This document shows, one piece after another, positions 16,496 to 26,135 of a DNA stretch of 64,000 bases; the stretch's first letter is position 1; every line of letters starts with the position of its first letter. A program made the position numbers and the translations under genes. The DNA comes from Streptomyces sp. NBC_00490 (GTDB taxonomy: Bacteria; Actinomycetota; Actinomycetes; Streptomycetales; Streptomycetaceae): assembly GCF_036013645.1 (NCBI RefSeq), contig NZ_CP107869.1, positions 248,001 through 312,000 on the forward strand, in the 5' to 3' direction. The notes under the pieces are model-generated. The model saw nothing but the letters and a program-made list of their open reading frames with translations, did no database searches and was not told the origin of the DNA.

Positions 16496-17278
16496 CTAGG
16501 AACGGAGTGTGCCGGGCTTCGGCAGCGGCTCGCCGTCCACGAAGAGGTCGACGTGCTCGTTGTAGAAGGCCGTCAGGCCCGCGATGCGGTTGGCGTGGAT
16601 GGTCGGGAAGTCGTACGCCCAGGCGATGTCCTCGTGGACGGCGGTGGGACCGTCGAACGACCAGTAGCCGCTCGTCGTTCCCTTGTACGGGCAGCGGGTC
16701 ACCGTGTCGGTCCGCCGCAGTCGGGTCCAGTCGACGTGCGCGCGGTCGAGGTAGTAGCGCGTCGGCAGGCCGGTCTCGAAGAGCTTGACGCACGCCGGCG
16801 CCTCCGCCAGGACCACGCCCTCCAGCTCCACGCGGACGCTGCTGGAGGAACGCACGGCGTCCACACGCGAGTACGGGCTCCTGGGGTGGACGAAGACGGG
16901 CTCGTCCTCCTCGAACCAGTAGTCGATGGCCGGCCACTCGAAGCGCACCGTGCCCTGGAGCGGCGCCGGGGCGTCTTTCCCCCACACCCAGGCCGCACCG
17001 GGGCGCGAGTCCCCGCCCACGGACAGAGTGTGCCGGTGCGCCGTGCCCGCACCGTGCTTTTCGCCGACCCCTTCGTCGTCGAGGACTCCGTCGACGAGGT
17101 CTCGCACCGGAATGCTGTACTGCGGATAAGCCTGCCACTCCCAGACGTACAGGGCGCGCCGAGTGTCGAAGACGGTGCGACCGCCGATCACGCCCCTGAT
17201 ACGGCGGGGCACCGGCTCCACGTGCCCGACGGGCACGAGGAAGCCGGGATGCACAACACTTTCAGTTTCCAAGATCAT
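16496..17278 (-). CDS. DUF427 domain-containing protein
   Basis: A 260-residue protein with two DUF427 modules, visible as repeated WEW/FEW-PxxDYWFEE and CPYKGTTSGYWSFDG segments; the family fold is a small beta-tent of unknown function. Typical segments here are GRTVFDTRRALYVWEW and DIAWAYDFP. The ATG at 17278 was chosen; a GTG one codon upstream also fits. I see no ECF41-type promoter in front of it, unlike its neighbours. Confidence 0.88.
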   Translation of the reverse strand: MILETESVVHPGFLVPVGHVEPVPRRIRGVIGGRTVFDTRRALYVWEWQAYPQYSIPVRDLVDGVLDDEGVGEKHGAGTAHRHTLSVGGDSRPGAAWVWGKDAPAPLQGTVRFEWPAIDYWFEEDEPVFVHPRSPYSRVDAVRSSSSVRVELEGVVLAEAPACVKLFETGLPTRYYLDRAHVDWTRLRRTDTVTRCPYKGTTSGYWSFDGPTAVHEDIAWAYDFPTIHANRIAGLTAFYNEHVDLFVDGEPLPKPGTLRS

Positions 17279-17674
17279 CACCTAAGTCGGTCGGATGTTC
17301 CGCGTCCGTTGCACCGGACACGGAGGAGGTGTGCGCCCGGGACACCCGCGCCCTCGGGCCGTCACGGGCCGCGGGGTCCGTCCGGCGCTGACGCGCACAG
17401 CGCTGAGCAGGGCTCATTTCGCTGTCACAGCAGGTGGCGGAGGCCGGTCTGTGCGGGGAGACAGTCCCCCGCGGAAGGGAGATCACGCCGTGCACATGCG
17501 TACCCATTATGACGCCAACACTTTTGACACTAACAAGACAACCCTCTCATGCACACTGTGCACACTGTCTCCCAGGGCCGGCAAGGCGCCCGGCCGCGAC
17601 ACCCCGTCACCCCAGCCGCGCCCGACCGGAACCGCGGCGCCCCTCCCCCACCGCTCCTTCGTCGGAGGATTCGC
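17279..17674 (+). other. Intergenic region with long leader
   Basis: This 396-bp gap contains the promoter at 17423-17449 and then a leader of about 225 nt before the next ATG, the longest in the regulon. The section 17505-17570 is notably AT-rich for this genome and holds TTTTGACACTAACAAGACA and the near-repeat TGCACACTGTGCACACTGT. It may hold a second promoter or an operator. No gene recognised. Confidence 0.5.
17423..17449 (+). promoter_or_regulatory. ECF41-type promoter upstream of the epoxide-hydrolase-like gene
   Basis: TGTCACA, 16 bases, GGTC. It is 226 bp from the ATG at 17675, an unusually long distance. Confidence 0.82.
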
Positions 17675-18622
17675 ATGTCAGCCCTGCCCCTGCTCGCCCC
17701 GCTGCGACGCGTCACGACCGACGTGCTCGAAGTCGCCTACTACGAGACGGGCTCCCCCGACGGTGACACCGTCGTCCTTCTGCACGGCTTCCCCTACGAC
17801 ATCCACAGTTACGTGGAGGTGGCCCCCCTGCTGGCGGAAGGCGGATTCCGCGTCATCGTCCCCCACCTGCGAGGGCACGGCCCCACCAGATTCCTGTCCG
17901 ACTCTCTTCCCCGTTCCGGCCAGCAGGCGGCCCTGGGGGCCGACCTCATCGCGCTCCTGGACGCCCTCGGCATCGAGCAGGCCTACCTCGCCGGCTACGA
18001 CTGGGGCGGTCGCGCGGCCACGGTCGCCGCGGCGCTGTGGCCCGAGCGCGTCCTCGGTCTGGTCTGCGTCAACGGCTACCTGATCCAGGACATCGGCGCC
18101 GCCATGAACCCCATCTCACCCGAACTGGAGGCGGGTTTCTGGTATTTCTACTACTTCCTCACCGAGCGCGGCCGCACCGGACTGGCCGCTGATCCACGGG
18201 GCGTCGCCCGGGTCATCTGGAAACGCAACTCCCCCGTGTGGGCCTTCGGCGAAGCCGAACTGGAGCGGGCCGCCGAGGCCTTCACCAATCCGGACTACGT
18301 CGACGTCGTCATCCATTCCTACCGGCACCGGCTCGGCCTGGCACCGGGCGCGGACGCGTACGCCGATCTGGAAGCCCGTCTCGCCGGCCTCCCTCCGATC
18401 GCCGTCCCCACGGTCACCCTGGACGGCACCGCCGACGGCAACTTCCCGGCGACCGACGGGTCATCGACCGCTCACCACTTCACCGGCCCCCGCCTGCACC
18501 TTCAGGTCGCGGACGCCGGCCACAACCTGCCGCAGGAACGCCCCGAGGCATTCGCCGCGGCGGTACGGGACGTACGGGCCCTGCGACGGGGACATCCCCG
18601 CCACGACTGCCTCACCCGCTGA
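17675..18622 (+). CDS. Epoxide hydrolase/dehalogenase-type alpha/beta hydrolase
   Basis: A 315-residue alpha/beta hydrolase. The oxyanion segment is LLHGFPYDIHSY and the nucleophile elbow is GYDWGG, with Asp in place of Ser, as in epoxide hydrolases and haloalkane dehalogenases. The catalytic His is in DAGHNLPQERPEA. GGAGGA precedes the ATG. An ECF41-type promoter lies upstream. Confidence 0.9.
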   Translation: MSALPLLAPLRRVTTDVLEVAYYETGSPDGDTVVLLHGFPYDIHSYVEVAPLLAEGGFRVIVPHLRGHGPTRFLSDSLPRSGQQAALGADLIALLDALGIEQAYLAGYDWGGRAATVAAALWPERVLGLVCVNGYLIQDIGAAMNPISPELEAGFWYFYYFLTERGRTGLAADPRGVARVIWKRNSPVWAFGEAELERAAEAFTNPDYVDVVIHSYRHRLGLAPGADAYADLEARLAGLPPIAVPTVTLDGTADGNFPATDGSSTAHHFTGPRLHLQVADAGHNLPQERPEAFAAAVRDVRALRRGHPRHDCLTR

Positions 18623-18661
18623 CACCCGACCGCGTGGCACCGCGGCCCGGCGCCGCGCCGA

Positions 18662-18688
18662 CGTCACATCGAACCGTGCCCACCGGTC
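18662..18688 (+). promoter_or_regulatory. ECF41-type promoter for the cupin at 18745
   Basis: CGTCACA, 16 bases, GGTC, 57 bp upstream of the ATG. Confidence 0.83.
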
Positions 18689-18744
18689 ACATCGAGTGCG
18701 GGCGGGCACGCGGCCGCCCGACCGCCTCAGGAAAGGAAAACACC

Positions 18745-19239
18745 ATGTCGTACCCCTACCCGGAACAGAAGTACTTCGGAGACGACGGCGAGGTCAGCGC
18801 CGTGTTCCGGCCCGCCGAGACCCCACCCGACCTCGGGGAGAGCGGGCCGGGCAAGGACGCCACCCACTATCTGGCCACCACCGCGACCACCCGAGGCGAG
18901 TTCGGGCTGTACCGCGTCGAGATGAGGCCACGGGCCGGCGGCCCAAAGACGCACTACCACAAGCGGATCTCGGAGTCGTTCTACATCCTGGACGGCACCG
19001 TGCGCATCTTCGACGGTGTGCGCTGGGTGGACGCCCGCAGGGGCGACTTCGTGCACGTGCCGCAAGGCGGGCTGCACGCCTTCCGTAACGACTCCGACGC
19101 ACCGGCGGACATGCTCCTGCTGTTCACACCGGGCGCCCCGCGCGAGGAATACTTCGAGCAGGTGTCGACGCTGGCGCACGCCTCGGAGGAGGAGCGCTCC
19201 GCGTTCTTCGACCGGCACGACTCCTACTTCGTGGAGTAG
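18745..19239 (+). CDS. Cupin-domain protein
   Basis: A 164-residue single cupin. Motif 1 is KTHYHKRISESFYILDG and motif 2 is GDFVHVPQGGLHAFRN, with the expected His, Glu and His ligands, so a metal is probably bound. The C-terminal ~35 residues (REEYFEQVSTLAH onwards) form a helical tail common in quercetinase-like cupins. GGAAAGGA lies before the ATG. Single gene with its own ECF41-type promoter. The reaction is unknown. Confidence 0.88.
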   Translation: MSYPYPEQKYFGDDGEVSAVFRPAETPPDLGESGPGKDATHYLATTATTRGEFGLYRVEMRPRAGGPKTHYHKRISESFYILDGTVRIFDGVRWVDARRGDFVHVPQGGLHAFRNDSDAPADMLLLFTPGAPREEYFEQVSTLAHASEEERSAFFDRHDSYFVE

Positions 19240-19339
19240 GTCCGCCCCTGCGGTGTCCCGCGATGCCCGCGTCCTCCCTACGGTCGTGGTCGCGGGACAC
19301 CCGCCGTCGGGACGACCCAGGTTCGGGTATCTGGCAGCT

Positions 19340-19366
19340 TGTCACAACAACACCTTTCGTCCGGTC
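19340..19366 (+). promoter_or_regulatory. ECF41-type promoter for the second NmrA-like gene
   Basis: TGTCACA, 16 bases, GGTC, about 100 bp upstream of the ATG at 19466. Transcription may continue into aceE. Confidence 0.87.
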
Positions 19367-19465
19367 AACAAGGCAGGGCGCGCGGGCGCATCCGACCGCG
19401 CCGCCGACCTTTCAGCACGTCTGGCCGTCACGCCCGGCCGTCCCGCCCCCGGCCAAGGAGACCGT

Positions 19466-20206
19466 ATGAAAGTCGTCGTTGCAGGCGCCACGGGACGGAT
19501 CAGATCGAGATCGGTCACCCGTCTGCGGGACCACGGGGCGCAGGTGGTGCCCCTCTCCCGCGCCCTGGGCGTCGACGTCGGTGACGCACTCGCTCTGCGC
19601 CGAGCACTGCGCGGTGCGCAGATCCTGGTGGACGTCACCGACGCGTCCTGGCGACAGCAGGACGTCAGCACGGCGTTCTTCGCCGGCACCACCCGCAGCC
19701 TCCTGATGGCCGCGAGGGAGGCGGGCGTCGAGCACTATGTGGCACTGTCCGCCGTGGGCGCCGACCGTGTCGCCTCGGGATACCTCCGGGCCAAGGCCGT
19801 ACAGGAGGGCCTGGTCCGCCGCTCCGCACTGCCGTGCTCCCTGGTGCGCGCCACCCCGTTCTTCGAGTCCGTGGAGAGCGCCGTCTGCGCGGGCCTGCAC
19901 GCGGACGGAGTGCGTGTGGCCCCGCTGCTGCTGCGACCGGTCGCGGCCGACGACGTCGCCGCCGCACTCGCCCACGTCGCCGTCGCGGTGCCGCTGTTCG
20001 GCGTCCTGGAGGCCATCGGCCCCGAGGAGCGATCGTTCGAGGACCTCGCCGCCAACGTGCTCGCCGCCCAGGACCGCGTGACTCCTGTGATCGGCGACGC
20101 GCAGTCGCCGTTCTTCGGTGCCCTGATCGGGGAGCGGACCCTGCTGCCCGGACCGGACGCCCATCTGGGCCGTCACACGATGGCCCAGGGGCTCACAGAC
20201 CGCTGA
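19466..20206 (+). CDS. NmrA-like NAD(P)-binding family protein, altered nucleotide motif
   Basis: A 246-residue paralogue of the protein at 8220-8966; the middle (VEHYVALSAVG, YLRAKAVQE) and the C-terminal LLPGPDAHLG match. The Rossmann motif reads GATGRIRSRSV, so the third glycine (position of GxxGxxG) is an arginine, which may weaken cofactor binding. AAGGAG precedes the ATG. It has its own ECF41-type promoter, and the gap of 86 bp to aceE allows co-transcription. Confidence 0.85.
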   Translation: MKVVVAGATGRIRSRSVTRLRDHGAQVVPLSRALGVDVGDALALRRALRGAQILVDVTDASWRQQDVSTAFFAGTTRSLLMAAREAGVEHYVALSAVGADRVASGYLRAKAVQEGLVRRSALPCSLVRATPFFESVESAVCAGLHADGVRVAPLLLRPVAADDVAAALAHVAVAVPLFGVLEAIGPEERSFEDLAANVLAAQDRVTPVIGDAQSPFFGALIGERTLLPGPDAHLGRHTMAQGLTDR

Positions 20207-20292
20207 TCTACCCGCGCCGCACCGTCCGACGGCCCGCGGCATCCACCACCCCTCTCCCGTCTCCCCCGCCCATGCCTTGAGGAAGGCCGCCC

Positions 20293-22980
20293 ATGAGTGA
20301 CCCGTCCCGGCCCACCGCGTCCCCGTCGAGCAGTGAGCTCGACCAGCTTCCCGACCGTGACCGCGAGGAGACCGCCGAATGGCAGGCCTCCCTCGACGCC
20401 GTCATACGCAACGCCGGACCCGACCGGGCGGTGTACCTGATCCGTCGCGTGCACGAGTACGCGGCCCGCGCCGGCCTGTCCGTGCCGGGGCTGCTCACCA
20501 CGGACTACGTCAACAGCGTCCCGGCGGCCGCGCAGCCGGAGTTCGACGGCGACATCGCCATGGAAACCAGAATCACCGCCCTGAACCGGTGGAACGCCGC
20601 GGCCATGGTGACCCGCGGCTCCCGGCTCGGCCTGGGCGGACACATCTCCACCTACGCGTCGGCGGCCTGGCTGTACGAGATCGGCTTCAACCACTTCTTC
20701 CGCGGCAAGGAACAGGACGGCTCGGGTGACCAGTTGTTCCTCCAGGGGCACGCCTCGCCGGGCATCTACGCCCGGGTGTTCCTCGAAGGCCGGCTGAGCG
20801 AGCAGCAGTTGGACGGTTTCCGGCGCGAGGCCGGCGGTCACGGTCTGCCGTCCTACCCGCACCCCAGGCGCCTGCCGTGGCTGTGGGAGTTCCCGACCGT
20901 GTCCATGGGCCTGGGCCCTCTTGGCGCCGTGTACCAGGCACGCTTCAACCGCTATCTGCAGGCCCGCGGCATCAAGGACACCTCCGCCTCCCGCGTGTGG
21001 GCGTTTCTCGGTGACGGGGAGACGGACGAGCCGGAGGCGACGGCCGCCCTGACGCTGGCCTCCCGTGAGGGCCTGGACAACCTCACCTTCGTGATCAACT
21101 GCAACCTGCAGCGCCTCGACGGACCCGTGCGGTCCAACTCCAAGATCGTGCAGGAGCTGGAGGCCCGGTTCCGCGGGGCGGGCTGGAACGTCGTCAAGAC
21201 GCTGTGGGGCGAGGCCTGGGACCCGCTGCTGGCTCAGGACACGACCGGCGACCTGGTGCGCCGCCTGGGCGAGGAGCCCGACGCTCAGATGCAGACCTTC
21301 GCCGCGCGGGACGCCGCCTACATCCGCAAGAACTTCTTCGTCGGAGACGCCCTGTCCACCCTCTCGGCCACCCTGAGCGACGCCCAGGTGGTGGAGCTCT
21401 TCGAGAACTCCCGCGGAGGGCACGAGCCGTTGAAGGTGTACGCCGCCTACCGCGCCGCCGTCGAACACCGGGGAGCACCCACGGTGATCCTCGCCCAGAC
21501 GGTCAAGGGGCACACCCTCGGGTCGGCGTTCGAGTCCCGCAACGCCAACCACCAGATGAAGAAACTGACCATGGCGCAGTTCCACGAGCTGCGCGACGTG
21601 CTGGACCTGCCCATCCCCGACAGCGCCCTCGCCGGTGACGTCGTCCCTTTCTGGCACCCGGGGGAGAACTCGCCCGAGGTGCGGTATCTGCGTGAGCGGC
21701 GCGCCGCACTGGGGGGTCCCGCCCCCGCGCGCCGTGTGATCCCCAAGCCGCTGCCGGAACCCGCCGCGCAGCCGTTCGAGGCGCTGCTCAAGGGCTTCGG
21801 CCACCAGGAGGTCGCCACCACCATGGCGTTGGTCCGTCTGGTGAAGGACCTGATGCGGGACGACCGCACCGGCGCCCGCTGGGTGCCGATCATCCCCGAC
21901 GAGGCCCGTACCTTCGGCATGGAGTCGATGTTCCCCACGGCAGGCATCTACTCGCCGCAGGGCCAGACCTACGAGCCCGTCGACGCCGACCAGCTGCTGC
22001 ACTACCGGGAGAGCGAGACCGGGCAGCTCCTCATCGAGGGCATCACCGAAGCCGGTTCCATGGCCGAGTTCACCGCCGCCGCGACCTCGTACGCCACCCA
22101 CGGCGAGCCGATGATCCCGTTCTACATCTTCTACGCCATGTTCGGCTTCCAGCGCACCGGCGACCAATTCTGGGCCCTCGCCGACCAGATGGGCCGCGGG
22201 TTCGTCGTCGGCGGCACCGCAGGACGCACCACCATGACCGGCGAAGGTCTCCAGCACGGCGACGGCCACTCGCACCTCCTGGCCGCCACCAACCCGGCGG
22301 CCGTCAGCTACGACCCGGCCTTCGCCTTCGAGATCGCGGTCATCGTCCGCGACGGCCTGCGCCGGATGTTCGGAAAGCGACCCGAGAACGTCTTCTACTA
22401 CCTCACGGTTTACAACGAGCCGAAGCCCCAGCCGCCCATTCCTGCGTGGCCCGGCGTCGAGGAGGGCATCGTCCGCGGCCTGTACCCGTTCCGACCCGGC
22501 GACCCCGCCGTGTCCGACCCTCGGCTGCAGCTCCTGGCCTCCGGCACCGCCGTGCACTGGGCACTGCGTGCGCAGGAGCTGCTCGACGCCGACTGGAACG
22601 TGCGCGCCGACGTGTGGTCGGTGACGTCCTGGACGGAGCTGCGCCGGGACGCGATGGACGCCGACACCGCCCGCACGCGCGGCGAGACGCGTGTGCCCTT
22701 CGTGACTGAGGCGCTCGCCGGTGCGCCGGGTCCGGTCCTGGCCGTCAGCGACTGGATGCGCCAGGTCCCCGACCAGATCGGCCAGTGGATCGAGCAGGAC
22801 TACTACTCACTGGGCACGGACGGATTCGGCCTGTCCGACACCCGCGAGGACGCACGGCGCTACTTCCGCGTGGACGCCGAATCGATCACCGTGACGGCCC
22901 TGGACCGACTGGCACGGGCCGGACAAGTAGACCCCGACACCGTCGACCGCGCCCGCAAGCACTACGGCCTGGACACCTGA
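20293..22980 (+). CDS. aceE: Pyruvate dehydrogenase E1 component, homodimeric type
   Basis: An 895-residue AceE, matching the usual length. It shows the thiamine diphosphate signature GDGETDEPEATAALTLA...NCNLQRLDGPV, the N-terminal GHISTYASAAWLYEIGFNHFF and the pyrimidine domain. It decarboxylates pyruvate and passes the acetyl group to the E2 lipoyl domain. GAGGAAGG lies before the ATG. Only the tail of an E2 gene follows, so its partner must be encoded elsewhere. It does not have its own ECF41-type promoter. Confidence 0.95.
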   Translation: MSDPSRPTASPSSSELDQLPDRDREETAEWQASLDAVIRNAGPDRAVYLIRRVHEYAARAGLSVPGLLTTDYVNSVPAAAQPEFDGDIAMETRITALNRWNAAAMVTRGSRLGLGGHISTYASAAWLYEIGFNHFFRGKEQDGSGDQLFLQGHASPGIYARVFLEGRLSEQQLDGFRREAGGHGLPSYPHPRRLPWLWEFPTVSMGLGPLGAVYQARFNRYLQARGIKDTSASRVWAFLGDGETDEPEATAALTLASREGLDNLTFVINCNLQRLDGPVRSNSKIVQELEARFRGAGWNVVKTLWGEAWDPLLAQDTTGDLVRRLGEEPDAQMQTFAARDAAYIRKNFFVGDALSTLSATLSDAQVVELFENSRGGHEPLKVYAAYRAAVEHRGAPTVILAQTVKGHTLGSAFESRNANHQMKKLTMAQFHELRDVLDLPIPDSALAGDVVPFWHPGENSPEVRYLRERRAALGGPAPARRVIPKPLPEPAAQPFEALLKGFGHQEVATTMALVRLVKDLMRDDRTGARWVPIIPDEARTFGMESMFPTAGIYSPQGQTYEPVDADQLLHYRESETGQLLIEGITEAGSMAEFTAAATSYATHGEPMIPFYIFYAMFGFQRTGDQFWALADQMGRGFVVGGTAGRTTMTGEGLQHGDGHSHLLAATNPAAVSYDPAFAFEIAVIVRDGLRRMFGKRPENVFYYLTVYNEPKPQPPIPAWPGVEEGIVRGLYPFRPGDPAVSDPRLQLLASGTAVHWALRAQELLDADWNVRADVWSVTSWTELRRDAMDADTARTRGETRVPFVTEALAGAPGPVLAVSDWMRQVPDQIGQWIEQDYYSLGTDGFGLSDTREDARRYFRVDAESITVTALDRLARAGQVDPDTVDRARKHYGLDT

Positions 22981-22981
22981 A

Positions 22982-23176
22982 GGAGCCACCGCGGGAGCCG
23001 CGGTCAGACGGCCCGCGGTCGTACAAGACGGCGACGAGGAGTACGTCGGTGTCCGCGAACTGGTCCATCTCTCGCTCTCCTACGACCACCGGCTGGTGGA
23101 CGGCGCGGACGCCGCCCGCTATCTGTCCACGGTGAAGAAGATCGTCGAGGCTGCGGCGTTCGAGGACATACGCTGA
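22982..23176 (+). pseudogene. C-terminal remnant of dihydrolipoamide acyltransferase (E2)
   Basis: A frame of about 65 codons ends with TGA at 23174 and encodes the E2 catalytic C-terminus: VRELVHLSLSYDHRLVDGAD then AARYLSTVKKIVEAA. SYDHRLVDGADAARYL carries the active-site DHRxxDG motif. It has no start codon, lipoyl domain or E1-binding domain, so nearly the whole E2 gene (about 400-550 codons) has been deleted, leaving the end attached just behind aceE. This points to an ancestral aceE-E2 operon. Confidence 0.85.
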
Positions 23177-23369
23177 CGCGACGGTGGTGGCCACGGGTGT
23201 GCCGGACACGACCGCCGACGGTCCGGCAACACACACCGGCCGGCCCCGGCCGCGGCTCCGCCACGGCCCGACGCGACGCCACTGCCCTGCGTCTCACCCA
23301 CGAGGTGACCAGCGCAGATGAGTTGTGTGGCCGAAGACCACATCTATACGCTCGCAGCCGGGGGTGTAC

Positions 23370-26135
23370 ATGAAAGGCAAGAATCCGGGCCTTCTGCACG
23401 GGCGGCAGAGCGAGCGAGCGGTGCTGGACCGGCAGCTGGCCAAGGTGCGCGATGGCCACAGCGCGGTGCTCGTGCTGCGCGGTGAGGCCGGTATCGGCAA
23501 GTCCGCCCTGTTGGAGTACGTGGCCGAGAGTGCCGAGGGCTGCACCGTGGTGCGCGCGGCGGGTGTCGAGGCGGAGATGGAGCTGGCTTTCGGGGGGCTG
23601 CACCAGCTGTGCGCGCCCTTCCTGGATCGCCTCAGGCACCTCCCCGATCCGCAGCGGACGGCCCTGGAGACCGCCTTCGGGCTCAGCGCGGGCACTCCCC
23701 CGGACCGATTCCTCGTAGGGCTGGCGGTCCTCAGCCTGCTCGCCGACGTCGCTGAGGAGACGCCACTCATCTGCCTCGTCGACGACGTGCAGTGGCTCGA
23801 CCGCGTCTCCGCCCAGATCGTCGGGTTCGTCGCCCGGCGTCTGATGGCGGAGCGCGTAGGCCTGCTCTTCGCCGTCCGCGAGGCGGACGGGGAACGCGCC
23901 CTGCAAGGGCTGCCCGAGCTCACCCTTGGGGGTCTGAGCGAGCCCGATGCCCGCGCCCTGCTGACCTCGGTGCTTCCCGGCCGGTTCGACGAACCGGTCC
24001 GCAGCAGGATTCTCGCCGAGGCGCGCGGCAATCCGCTGGCCCTGCTGGAACTGCCCCACAGCACCACCGCGGCCGAACTCGCAGGCGGCTACGCCTCACC
24101 GCCGATGGGGCCACTCATCGGCAGGCTCGAGCACAACTTCAGCCTGCGCGTCGAGGAACTGCCCCCGCAGACACGACGGCTGCTGTTGCTCGCAGCGGCC
24201 GAGCCCGTCGGCGATGTCTCACTGCTCCGCCGCGCCGCCGACATCCTCGGTGTGTCCATGAGCGAGGCCCAGCCGGCTGTGTCGGCGAACCTGCTGGAAG
24301 TACGCACACGGGTCCAGTTCCGGCACCCGTTGGTGCGCTCGGCCGTTTACCGCACGGCGGGACCGGACGAGCGCCGGGAGGCGCACCGGGCACTGGCCGA
24401 GGCCACGGATGCGCGGTCCGACCCCGACCGCCGCGCCTGGCACCTGGCCCGCGCCGCTGCGGAGCCCGACGAGGCCGTGGCGGACGAACTGGCCCGATCG
24501 GCCGACCGCGCGCAGGCCCGTGGCGGCATCGCCGCATCGGCGGCCTTCCTGGAACGAGCGGCTGAGCTGACGCCCGATCCCTCCCGCCGCCGCAGCAGGG
24601 CGCTGGCGGCGGCCCGGGCCAAGTACCTGGCCGGAGCGTTCGACGCCGCGCTCGAGCTGTTGAACGTGGCCGAAATGGGCGCGCTCGACGATCTGCAACA
24701 CGCCCAAGCCAGCCTGCTGCGCGGGCAGATCACCTTCGGATCCCGCAGTGCCGGTGCCACCGTGCCGCTGCTGCTCACGGCGGCCCGGGAGTTCGAACCG
24801 CTCGACGCCGGCATCGCGCGCGAAACCTACCGGGACACGTTCTACGCGGCCCTCACCGCAGGCCGCTTGTCCAGCGGCCCAGGCCTCGAGGAGGTCGCCC
24901 GGGCCGCACGCACCGCACCCCCGACGCCTCAGCCCGGACCCACCGACCTCTTCCTCGACGGCCTGGCCCTGGCCACCACGGACGGCTACGCGACGGGCGC
25001 CCCGATACTGCGCCGCGCACTGAACACGCTGCGGTTGGGCGGCTTCACAGTGGAACAGTCACTGGGCTGGCTCCCGTTCGCCTGCCGCATGGCCCACAAC
25101 GTGTGGGACTTCGACAGCTGGAGCACCCTGTCGGCCAAGCTCGTCCGTCTGGCACGGGAGACGGGAACCCTGTCCGTGCTCCCCTCGGCGCTCCTGCTGC
25201 GACTGGCGAACCGGGTCTTCGCCGGTGATCTGGACGACGCAGACTCGCTCGCCGCAGAAGCGGTGACAATCGGCGAGGCCACCGGCAGCCACTTCCTCGC
25301 ACACTACGGGGCGCTGGTGATCGAACCCTGGCGTGGCCGCGAGACCGAGACGCTGCGGGCAATCGAGACGATCACCAGCAACCGAACCCTCAACGGCGAG
25401 GGAAAGGCACTCACCGCTCCCCAGTGGGCGCTGGCCGTGCTGTACAACGGCCTCGGGCGTTACGAGGAAGCCTGCGACGCCGCCGCCAAGGGCTGCGAGT
25501 ACCCGCAGGAGCTGGGGCTCTCCCTCTCCTCCCTGGTCGAGCTGGTGGAGGCGGCAACCCGCAGCGGGCAGCGGGACCTCGCCGTCGAGGCCGCCGACCG
25601 CCTCGCGACCATCTGCCAGGCCAGTGGCACGGCCTGGGCAACGGGCACCTCCGCGGCAGCGCGTGCCCTGATCAGTGAGGGGGACACGGCCGACGCCCTG
25701 TACCGGGAGGCGATCGCCCGCCTTGAGAGCACCCCGGTGCGGACGGCGCTCGCACGCACCCGGCTGCTGTACGGCGAGTGGCTAAGGCGCGAGAACCGCC
25801 GGGCCGAGGCCCGGGATCAGCTGGCCCGCGCCCACGAGATCCTCGACCGGGCGGGCGCGGAGGCCTTCGCCGAGCGCGCCCGCCAGGAGTTGGAAGCCGC
25901 TGGGGAGACGGTGCGCAGGCGCGCCACCGGCACCCATGCGGCGCTCACGCCCCAGGAGGCCCAGATTGCCCGGCTGGCCGGCGAAGGGCTGACCAACCTC
26001 GAGATCGGCGCGCAGCTGTTCCTCAGCCCGCACACCATCGAGTGGCATCTGCGGAAGGTGTTCACGAAGCTCGGGATCCGATCCCGCAAACAGTTGGGCG
26101 CCGTGCTGCCGGGCGGGGCGGCGAGTCCCGCCTGA
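23370..26135 (+). CDS. LAL-type (large ATP-binding) LuxR-family regulator
   Basis: A 921-residue regulator with an N-terminal AAA/NTPase module (Walker A GEAGIGKS at ~38-45, Walker B LICLVDDVQWLDR), a long helical TPR-like middle and a C-terminal LuxR helix-turn-helix (LTPQEAQIARLAGEGLTNLE onwards, ~860-921). LAL proteins are typical pathway-situated activators. The ATG at 23370 was chosen; a GTG two codons earlier is possible. No ECF41-type promoter is visible. Its target is unknown. Confidence 0.92.
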   Translation: MKGKNPGLLHGRQSERAVLDRQLAKVRDGHSAVLVLRGEAGIGKSALLEYVAESAEGCTVVRAAGVEAEMELAFGGLHQLCAPFLDRLRHLPDPQRTALETAFGLSAGTPPDRFLVGLAVLSLLADVAEETPLICLVDDVQWLDRVSAQIVGFVARRLMAERVGLLFAVREADGERALQGLPELTLGGLSEPDARALLTSVLPGRFDEPVRSRILAEARGNPLALLELPHSTTAAELAGGYASPPMGPLIGRLEHNFSLRVEELPPQTRRLLLLAAAEPVGDVSLLRRAADILGVSMSEAQPAVSANLLEVRTRVQFRHPLVRSAVYRTAGPDERREAHRALAEATDARSDPDRRAWHLARAAAEPDEAVADELARSADRAQARGGIAASAAFLERAAELTPDPSRRRSRALAAARAKYLAGAFDAALELLNVAEMGALDDLQHAQASLLRGQITFGSRSAGATVPLLLTAAREFEPLDAGIARETYRDTFYAALTAGRLSSGPGLEEVARAARTAPPTPQPGPTDLFLDGLALATTDGYATGAPILRRALNTLRLGGFTVEQSLGWLPFACRMAHNVWDFDSWSTLSAKLVRLARETGTLSVLPSALLLRLANRVFAGDLDDADSLAAEAVTIGEATGSHFLAHYGALVIEPWRGRETETLRAIETITSNRTLNGEGKALTAPQWALAVLYNGLGRYEEACDAAAKGCEYPQELGLSLSSLVELVEAATRSGQRDLAVEAADRLATICQASGTAWATGTSAAARALISEGDTADALYREAIARLESTPVRTALARTRLLYGEWLRRENRRAEARDQLARAHEILDRAGAEAFAERARQELEAAGETVRRRATGTHAALTPQEAQIARLAGEGLTNLEIGAQLFLSPHTIEWHLRKVFTKLGIRSRKQLGAVLPGGAASPA

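Noticed and set aside
20173..22557. A 794-codon minus-strand open frame opposite aceE
   Set aside because: It is wholly antisense to a well-conserved gene and shows no motif; typical of third-position GC bias.
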